A DNA stretch of 64,000 bases from Echinarachnius parma. Its lineage: Eukaryota > Echinodermata > Echinoidea > Clypeasteroida > Echinarachniidae. A program made the translations under genes and the position numbers. Positions 1 through 64,000 of this stretch are shown in pieces. The stretch lies in contig JBAMJV010008465.1 in NCBI GenBank assembly GCA_037951105.1, positions 81,065 to 145,064 on the forward strand, given 5' to 3'. The first letter of the stretch is position 1. Every line of letters starts with the position of its first letter. Below the pieces are notes generated by a model. The model ran no database searches, was not told the DNA's origin, and worked only from the letters and a program-made list of their open reading frames with translations.

Positions 1-55131
<55,131 letters not shown>

Positions 55132-55179
55132 AGTAATGGTTGGAAGAAAAAATGCCGGGAGATTGAAAGTGAGAAGCTG

Positions 55180-55485
55180 ATGTTAATCCAAGTGTTCCAC
55201 AGAAAGGGTGCTTTGATTTGTGTCCACTTTCACATTGCATTGAGAGGCATGGCACAAAGTCACGTAGGCAACATCGAAAGCAAGCAAGAGCTCTACAAAG
55301 ACTGGTTAGGAAGAGATATTGTGCATTTTCAACTTAAAAAGCAAAACAGCAATAAACTTATTCAGTTATTGGAGTGTATTAAAGCGTGTTCCACAATACT
55401 ATGTTTGAAGGATGTATGTAAACATCTAGGTGAATTAGCTGCTGACTGCACACACAACATCCAAGTGCTAACCAGATCTAAATGA
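55180..55485 (+). CDS. unrecognised 101-codon ORF upstream of EML
   Basis: Opposite strand to EML, starting 48 bp upstream of its first ATG. Reads ...GMAQSHVGNIESKQELYKDW, LGRDIVHFQLKKQNSNKLIQ, LLECIKACSTILCLKDVCKH. Balanced composition but no family recognised. It overlaps the expected EML 5' UTR/promoter, so it may be chance. Confidence 0.2.
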   Translation: MLIQVFHRKGALICVHFHIALRGMAQSHVGNIESKQELYKDWLGRDIVHFQLKKQNSNKLIQLLECIKACSTILCLKDVCKHLGELAADCTHNIQVLTRSK

Positions 55486-55752
55486 AGTGTTCAAATAAAA
55501 TAATTGACAAGAAAGCGGTGAGAACAAACAGTAAAGAAAGAAGCTGCACTAATGATCCTAATATCCTACAAAGAGCCACTCAATTATAAAGAGGCTGAGC
55601 AACCACTGTATAGCTCTACCCTCTTGCTTGCACTGTAGGTTAGCAAGTGTAAACAGACATTTCCACTACTACAGAACCCCTTAAGTGTCGCAGTCACTCA
55701 GTTTCGCTGAGGCGGATTGTCCTTACACGACACATGCTGATCCTTTAGTCCG

Positions 55753-56019
55753 ATGCCTGCGCTAAATATAACTGCATGCCGTTACCTTTTGCTGGCAATC
55801 GCTATCTGTTGCGTAGCAATGCTGCCACAAAGTTATTTCCTAGCGAGCGGGAGAGGAAACGTACCTGACCCTCGATTGCAACACGCTAGAGCTAGAGCAT
55901 TCCAAATCCAACCAAAGGGGGTGCCGCGCAGCGCTTATATATTTCAAGCCAGGCACGATTCTCACGCTACGAAACAAGATTACAACAGGAAAAGGGAGAA
56001 ATTGGAAAAATGTTCATAA
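55753..56019 (+). CDS. possible small secreted protein, 88 codons
   Basis: MPALNITACRYLLLAIAICC then VAMLPQSYFLASGRG looks like a signal peptide, followed by a basic, Arg/Lys-rich tail ending KREKLEKCS. No recognised domain and no paired dibasic-glycine sites that would mark a neuropeptide precursor. The region is GC-richer than its surroundings. Divergent from the EML start by about 620 bp. Confidence 0.25.
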   Translation: MPALNITACRYLLLAIAICCVAMLPQSYFLASGRGNVPDPRLQHARARAFQIQPKGVPRSAYIFQARHDSHATKQDYNRKREKLEKCS

Positions 56020-59000
56020 CTGTTGCTAATTGGCAGATTGAACAGTTGAACCTGTGCCTCTGTGCCTGTGAACAGGATATGCTGACAGAATAAAAGCTTC
56101 CTTTTGATGCAGGTTTTATTCGAGGAACCTAAGCCGTAGAGGACCGCTGGCAAAATATCACTTTCACAACGCATTTCCTCTCTGTGGTTAATCAATTTAC
56201 TACCATAATCTCCTCTCATTTAAACTCAAACTTTGTTAAAGTGCTCGCTAACTAAGCAGGTCATTAGGTCTGTATTACTGTTTTGAGCAGAATACTTTGC
56301 GAATATATGCTACATTACATAGATGTATAGCACTACTATTTGGCACAATCACATCTAATGCTCAGATATGTATAAACTATATCATGGCTACATCACTTTC
56401 CTAGCAAATTATCATCAGGGGATTATACATGTACAATTAGCAAATACCTATCAGGATATTTTTGTTTATGTATGCAAATTTCTAAGTATAAATGCAATCA
56501 TATTTGCAGTTTGTAATTATAAAGCAAACTAGCAGCGGGGAAAAAGCAATATCTCTACAGACTTGACACTGAACTAATACCACTGGCAAAACGTGTATCA
56601 TATTCTCTGTAAAAGTGTAAATGCATCCTTTAACGCTGTTTGGCATTTGCAGAAAAAGCAATCTCCGAACATATGAAAACCAATTCATTCTGACAATGGT
56701 CCCAAATGTCAGGTCTGTACCATTACAAAATTGCCCCAATTGTGTTACAAGAGAGCAATATTACAGTGCCTTTATTATCATTTTGAAAGTTCCAATGATG
56801 TTAAAAAGCTGCAAGTTTCCTATACTTCATGATTTTCATCAAAATCTACCCCTTCTAACATATTGAACCTAATGAAATAGTAAAGGTGATCAATAATATG
56901 TCACTTTAAATGGTCTGTCCAAACCAAAATATGCTTCCTAATGTTCAAAGTACTTGATATTAGTTTGTTGCTAAATAATAACAATAATAATAATAATGTT
57001 GGCTACATATAGCGCATGTTGAAATTAAATGTAGGGTCAGAAGGAAGAACTGCAAAATTAAACCAGATGTTCTATTTCTCTTCACATCAAGAGGCAATTG
57101 ATAAGAAATCTGAGAGTGCCTTTCACACCCAAGGCCAGAGTACATAGCCTGCTGTGTTTGACACATTTTATTGTCAAAATGCTGTCAGAAGAGTGCCTCA
57201 AGTCTGAAAGCCAATGTTACACCTAAAATCAATGTTTACTTTTCCAATATTTCAGTTGTTGAAAATGAAACTTCACTCATCTGTGAGACTTTAACAAATA
57301 CATTATGAAGTTCCCCTGAATTAAATAGGTTACCAAAAACTAGAGCAGCTTTTTATGAAATAATGCTCCCTTTAAGGTGATTTATGAAGAAATTATTGGT
57401 GTAACTATAAGCACAGACCTGTGTATAATTTGGGGGAAATATAGAAATTGATGCCTATGATTGCATGGGGCAAGACAAATCTGAAAAACAATGTAATCTA
57501 CATTTTAATAATCTACCAATGGACATGATCTACCATTTGCTAGTAAGAAATTGTCTGTTGTATAAAAACAGTTTTGTGCATCTCTTTGAAAATGTATACT
57601 ATAAAAGCTAATATAGCACTTGATAGATTTTAATTGAGTACCATGTAGCATGTGTACACTTCTACACAACTGCCAACAACACAGAGCAGGGCTCAAAATT
57701 AATTTAATGTGTTCTCAAACTGTTACCTATTGAATACCCCAAAAGTACCTTTAAACTTCTCTGCAGGCATAGTTTCAGTTCAAATAACTACATGTAGGTA
57801 GGGGGCTAGGTGAAAGAATTTCAGACTAACTAGATCCTTGTCGTACCAAATTACATTTCTATACTCTACTAAGACATACGTCTCATAGCACAAATATCTG
57901 ATAATTGTGATGGGGATATCGAATTGATGCACATGTAGTGAGCATACTTTCACTATTGATTCTATATTCTGGTCTCTGCAGAACAGCTGTTATATTGACA
58001 CAGAAGGCAGTCTATTTGCATTATAATACAAGCCAGGATACTGTTGCAAAAAAAACAATACACATGATTACTGTGTGAATTAATTCTGAATTAATCAATG
58101 AATGGAAACTGCAGTGTTGTCATATTCGGCATATTTATGTATGCATGAAATATTAGTTGAACAGATCAAATCTAATCGGATAGAGAATTCCACATCAATA
58201 TAATATTTGGAGCATATTAAATCTCTAATAATAGCATATATTAAAGATCTATAAATAATACTAGGCGATAGACTCAAACTACACACTTAGTTCTATCATA
58301 TACTTATATGTTGTAAGTCTATGGTTCTATAAATGGTAACATGAAGGTTTCACAAAAAGTATTATGTATTGATATTTACAATGTGGAATTTCTTTTAAAA
58401 TACCAAAAAAGAAAAAATAATAAATTGTTAAAAGCTCAAAAAAATGTTGATTATAAGCAATGTCATGCAGATATTTTATTATGGCTTGACTTGAATAAAT
58501 GAAATAATAAAGAATTGTTCAAAGCCCAAGAAAACAAAATATGGAATATTACAATAACATTGCCCTTTGATTTGACTCCATGCTTCAGTCTTCAGACACC
58601 CAGTACTTGACCTAACCTACGCCCAAACATCAATGACAAAGTGATTAGCAGTGATGACATGTCCAGAATAAATATTGAGCTATTCACAAGACCAGTTGAT
58701 CGAATTGTTTGATAAGTCATCTGCTAATGCAGTGAACACTGTGTTAATGCACGCACTGTATGTTGACATCACAATTGAACATATGCCTATGTTTGATATT
58801 TGTATACCGTTAAGTTATGTTGTTTGAGGATCTCTGTGATGTATGAGCATCCATTTTGTAGTATTATGAGTTTTATTTGCAATATTATTCTAAGAACAAA
58901 ACTAAATTGTCAAAATGGCTGGCATTACATACTTTCAATTTTCAAAGCATAAATAAACACGACATTTAATTGAATCAATATTATTTGAACTCGTTTATTG

Positions 59001-61231
59001 AGGTACCTAAATTTATGGCTCTGTAAATAATTTAACTCACTGATCAATTAAGACAGACCTGTGCTACTGCATTAGCTAATTAATAGTTTGCACACTTCTA
59101 ATTGATTCATGGTACCACCAGAAAGAGAAAGATCTGGAAAACAATTCCAAATTTCATTCTACTTCATAAAATGTCTACTCGAGTTTTAATATTAACAAGG
59201 GTGCAAGAATTTAAAGAAAGCAAGTAAGCCTATTTTGTTCTTAACTGTTCAGTAACTTGTGCTAGTCAGTGCAAAAAACATTATTACTCTATATTACTTA
59301 AAATCATAATAATGCGCCTATAAAAAGTGCACCTAGATATATGGCCCTCTATAAATACTACATATTATTAATGTTGTAAAATGTACCTTTTTTTACCCAT
59401 TGTTTACGGAAGTTACGGGAACGTGTTAGTCCTATGAAAACAAGAGAAGCTATTTCAATTCAAAATTTAACTTGAATTTATTCACAAATTTATGTTTAAA
59501 AAACTCAGCCATCAATTGCATCACTTAAGCAATTACAGAATAAAAGAACATACTCTGTATGATGAAGCAATAACAATGTGAACAACGTGATTGCAGTGAA
59601 TTACAGGGATTTACAGACTATATGAAGATCTAGAATCAACTTGTTAAAACATAATTACCAACAAGAATATCTTTTAAATACAAAATGCTCAGTGCTTTTA
59701 CTGATTTATATTACCATCTGATATTGATTCTGTCAAAGATATATTATATAATAATTAATTCTTTTATAGCATATTTTCAATTACTAACGGTTAATTGCTA
59801 TAATTATGTACAAAATAAACTTTCAATTATAAATATGGGTATTGGGTTACAACTGACTTTACAAATTGCCATTTTAGAACATTTACATGTAATACTCTTA
59901 TCAGACAAAGGGTTAAATTTACATTTATACTGGTATCTTGAAATTTACATACAAAGGTGTGAATGCATTTAACCCTTAATTAGATTAATCTGATTGTGAA
60001 TAAGGTATTCCAAATACAGTTTGTTTTAAACCTTAGGAAACTCATTGTGTACTAAATACTCAATAGTTCAATTCACACTGACATTGATAAAGGCAAAACA
60101 GATTCAAGAATGCTCATGAACAAATAATGAAATCTTTGTAAAGAAATAAGAAATTATACAAATAAGAAATCACAACACTAAAATAATACAAATTAACTAT
60201 AATAAACAATTGACTCTCTGACTAAATATAACTGGTGTTTGAAATAAATACACACACAAAAACACATTTAAAAACATGTAGCAACAAATTCTATTTTGAA
60301 AAGTTCTGTTAAAAAGGTGTCTATGAGCTATTTTGCAATATTAAGTGCTGGGAAATTTGAGAATTACAAGTTCAACTACAAGCAAATGAATCAATATTTT
60401 TTGTTTTTACTTTCAGTTTCTTATTAGATCTTGTCTGCATACAGATTGATGAAGGGGTATAAATTTATAAACTTATAAACTTATAAATTTATGAGCACAT
60501 TTAAGAAAACAAAAATGTGAAAAATACTAAATGAATGATCACAACACAATTCATGAGTTACTTACTTACAAGGCGTGTCATGAAATCTCATCATGACACA
60601 ATCATATATTTTCTAACTCCCAACATCAAGACTTTGAAGATAAAAACATCTCAAATTTAAAAGACAAACTACTATATAAAATATACAATTTCTGCATCAG
60701 TTCTAGGTCTCTAGTAAATACAAAATATCTAGAAAATAATATTTATTTGTGTTGCTTGCCTGATGACCTTGATACAACAAATTTCAATACCTATTATACA
60801 CCATGCGTACATTAGTTGTTGATATGTCAGGCAACCATTGCAGTTGGCAATCTTTCAGGACCCTTATTCATAAAAGCCTGCTAGCTGAGTTTGGTGCTAA
60901 GTCCATTTTAGATCTAAATGTGGCTACAGTATCAACCCCTTGACTATGGGAATCAGGTGGGTTGTGTACAAGTCTATGGGGATTTCAGAAACTTGAATGG
61001 AACGGGTTAAGCACATGATCTTTAAGGTGATATTTTGGGAGAACTTAGATCTATGGAAACTAGGAAAACTGTTTGTTGGATTGGTCACTGCAGTATCACT
61101 ACTGTATCATCTGAAATTGACTTAGCATGAAAGTCAAACTATAGCAGGGCTTACGGATATATGGGCCCAGGTTGCTAGGAACAACCTGGGATTCACAAAT
61201 ACGCTAGTGAACTACTCTACTGCATTTAGTT

Positions 61232-61700
61232 AAAGGGAATTCAGACCGGTATTTTAGACGCGTGGATCCATCTTGCGCACTTTTACGCACGGTACGTAAT
61301 CCCCATTGGCTCAGTTATAAGTAGCGATCGCAAACTGTCCCACTTCCGAATACCCGAGTCAAAAATGCATCAAAAATAGTCGCGTTCGGAATGTTTGTAC
61401 TTAGTCGAATGGAGGTCCATCAGAGATGTTTACGAGCGAAAATATCACGTAACACGCTTAACCGCAACCGACTTCAAAGTGCCGCTGTTTGATGCTTTAG
61501 GTGATAGCGTGAGAAATTTGCTCGGTAACTGATACCAGCTGTTTGCTGCATGCGATTTCATAAGAAGGCCCGTGTTCAGATATTTCGAAGCACCGCTCTT
61601 CGATCGATCCAACACATATCGTGAGTTTACCTCGAGAGATTACGGTGGACTCGAGTTGGAATTTGCTGACTACTCATTATAACCCACGCATATGCCTTTA
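61232..61700. other. CpG-rich patch, possible TTAA element or regulatory region
   Basis: Begins TTAAAGGGAATTC and ends CATATGCCTTTAA with short GCGTGG/CCACGC inverted blocks just inside, so it may be another TTAA element. Its interior has unusually many CpG dinucleotides for this window. No ORF of note. Confidence 0.35.
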
Positions 61701-62054
61701 ATATGTGCAAAAGATTTTTAAAATACAAATTCTATGAAAGCTTTTTTGGCAGTTAATTACATCCTGTATGAATTACAAAAATGTGCAATCAGGATCAAAT
61801 GTACTTAAGTGTGCAGGTATTTTCTCATTTCTTAATCATCTCACCAGTATAACCCATCAGACCTAAAGCGACCATTACTCAGTTTGCACATGGTCGTGAG
61901 GTCTATGGTCTGAACAAGGTAATTCAAGTTGTGTAAGTTAATAGCCCTTCTCTTCGTCTTCATGAGAAATCTCAAGCTCAATGTGGGAGGCAGGGAGCCA
62001 ACAAAAGCATCGTAGGATGTGGGTCAGGAGAGGTTGAAACTGTAGACCTTGGTC

Positions 62055-62345
62055 CCACAATGCAATGCTAGCAATATATTAGCAATCTGCTCCTGGCTAC
62101 TATTGTGGCATGGAAGGACACTCCACTCTCTATCTAGAATTAACCCTTGTCACGCCATACATTTTTATATCATGTGCTTACATATTTTTAATGCATGATT
62201 TAGGAAGGAAATAATGGTCGAATTGTTAACCTCCCCACAATGCAATGCTAGCAATATTAGCAATCTGCTCCTGGCTACTATTGTGGAGTGGAAGGCCACT
62301 CCACTCTCTATTAACTTTAAGAATGCTAGTAAGAATTAACTCTTG
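62055..62345. repeat. direct duplication, ~100 bp, offset 180 bp
   Basis: CCACAATGCAATGCTAGCAA...CTCCTGGCTACTATTGTGG...CCACTCTCTAT occurs at 62,055 and 62,235 with few differences. The second copy lies just beside the inverted-repeat element at 62,359. Confidence 0.8.
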
Positions 62346-62358
62346 CCATCTTGTCAAA

Positions 62359-63951
62359 TATGGGCAATTCCACGATAACACCGGGACACTTCAGAACACA
62401 TTTTCACTTTCCAAATGTAAATAACAAACTAAGTGTAAAGAATGAGAACAATATTTTATTGTATATCTTTGACTGTTATCACAAGCAACTTTGAAAAAAA
62501 AAATTAATACAAAATTTTCATTTATTAATGAGTTACGCATCATTCATTACTACTGTAACACCGGGACGCAAAAAGGACATGCTTTTTTAAACACTTTACA
62601 TACTGGCAAAACTCTGTGAAGTTAATGAACATTTTGAAACTTGGCTATATTTATTTGGTTTAGTAGAGACTCAATAATAATAATTAGGTGTTATTTGGAG
62701 AAAAAAATCTATCATGAAGATAATTATGAACTAGCATATAAAAAATTGTACCGTAACACCGTGACCGTAACACCAGGACCTCTGAAAGGGCATGTACAAA
62801 GTCTATGGAAAATTAGGTTGTCTTGCTATACTGGCAAAACTCTGTGAAGTTAGTGAATATTCTGAAAAGTGGCTATATTGATTTGGTTTAGTAGAGACTC
62901 AATAATAATAATTGGGTGTTATTTGTAAAAAAAAACTATTATCAAGATAATTATGAACTAGAGTATACAAAATTGTACCGTAACACCGGGACTGTAATGT
63001 ACAAAGTCTATGGAAAATCAGGTTGTCTTATTTTACTGGCAAAACTCTGTGAAGTTAGTGAACATTTTGAAAAGTGGCTATGTTGATTTGGTGTAGTAGA
63101 GACTCAATAATAATAATTGGGTGAAAAACTATTATCAAGATAATTATGAACTAGAGTATACAAAATTGCACTGTAACACCGGGACTGTAATGTACAAAGT
63201 CTATGGAAAATTGGGTTGTCTTACTAAAAACTCAAAACAAATTTACTTTAGGTAGTAGATCAAGCAACAATTTAGTATGTATACATCAAGCTACCACCCC
63301 AACATGACAAAAACTAGCTGGTCACTTTAGTATGCAGTGATTCTCTATGCTCCCTGTACTATTGCAATGTAAGTCCCGGTGTTACAGTCCCAGTGTTACA
63401 GTGACCGTAACACCGGGACCACTATTCAACCATTTTTAATTAATTAATGAAATGTCCAATCATCATTTTGATACTTGTTTATGGTAGATATGTGTGGTCA
63501 AGATTTGGGCAATTTAAGTTTTTTTTGTTTGTGTTCGTAATTTTCTTACAATGCTCAAAATATCAGTTTTTACCGTAACACCGGGACAATATTCTTTATC
63601 ATAAATTAATTGTTCATTGAAGCGTATCAAAATGAAAAAAATGAACTTCAATGATTTTTTTTATTACATTCAACCCTAAACCTCTGAGAAAATATAATAC
63701 GTTTTTACCTCCTGTCTTACTTGCTCTTGCTACATTGATTTATTTTCAACACGTTTTCCAGACATTTGGATGAAAATTAATTATTCATATTTTATGCGCA
63801 TATTTTAATATGTTCCTGATGTATATTTCTATTTTAAAGGTCAGACTTTAAAAATTCAGTTCTTAAGCTTTATTTTGATACCAAAATTGAAACTATCTGA
63901 CCATTTTGAAAATTTGGTGGTCATGTCCACTTTATCGTGGAATTGCCCATA
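62359..63951. mobile_element. 1.59-kb inverted-repeat element built around GTAACACCGGGAC
   Basis: 19-bp perfect ends TATGGGCAATTCCACGATA (62,359-62,377) and its inverse (63,933-63,951). Inside are three tandem ~200-bp units (starting about 62,603, 62,831 and 63,036) and about ten copies of GTAACACCGGGAC, eight direct and two inverted. No transposase ORF; ORF 62,641-62,847 is just repeat sequence. Likely a non-autonomous DNA transposon; superfamily not determined. Confidence 0.8.
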
Positions 63952-64000
63952 TATTAACTATTAAGACATTAAATGCACATGTATGATCTACGGGTAGTTT

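Larger units (their letters stand above)
55132..64000. other. region upstream of the EML gene
   Basis: Presumed long-isoform promoter at the left end, then 8 kb of AT-rich sequence with no gene I can support. Contains two weak plus-strand ORFs (55,180 and 55,753), a CpG-rich patch (61,232-61,700), a direct duplication (62,055-62,345), and the inverted-repeat element at 62,359-63,951. Confidence 0.5.

Noticed and set aside
62641-62847. 68-codon plus-strand ORF
   Set aside because: Lies wholly in the tandem units of the inverted-repeat element.

Overview
The window looks like nuclear DNA of a marine invertebrate deuterostome, most likely an echinoderm. It is AT-rich and intron-dominated, with many short inverted-repeat transposons, microsatellites and homopolymers. 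The only gene I can assemble with confidence encodes an EMAP/EML-family protein (echinoderm microtubule-associated protein-like). Species cannot be settled without a search.

The gene runs on the minus strand from about 55,131 (start codon) to beyond base 1, so its 3' end is outside the window. I assembled 19 exons of the long form by translation and by matching splice sites; every intron phase is consistent. They give 728 codons: a divergent N-terminus, a coiled coil (trimerisation type), a basic Ser/Arg/Pro-rich linker carried partly by micro-exons of 39, 29 and 24 nt, the HELP motif, then WD-type beta-propeller blades up to the left edge. The last part of the second propeller is missing.

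A second start lies at 30,457. This alternative first exon encodes a Ser/Arg/Pro-rich leader and joins the common 28.5-kb exon in frame only if a GC splice donor (AAG|GCAAGT) is used. The short form lacks the coiled coil, so the locus probably makes oligomerising and non-oligomerising forms from two promoters.

Several exons are accompanied by decayed tandem copies of themselves in the adjoining intron (near exons at 3.7, 4.3, 5.0, 7.4, 36.4 and 51.0 kb). These 'ghost exons' are the most unusual feature of the gene.

The introns carry several families of TTAA-flanked miniature inverted-repeat elements. Some abut each other and share one TTAA. Also present are a 3.28-kb element with perfect 27-bp terminal inverted repeats and a TA target duplication (41.6-44.9 kb), an element with internal tandem repeats (9.65-10.58 kb), many roughly 80-bp near-palindromic units, and an AATC microsatellite of about 300 bp. 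The region upstream of the gene (55.2-64 kb) has no gene I can support. It contains two weak small ORFs, a CpG-rich patch at 61.2-61.7 kb and, at 62.36-63.95 kb, a terminal-inverted-repeat element built around about ten copies of GTAACACCGGGAC.
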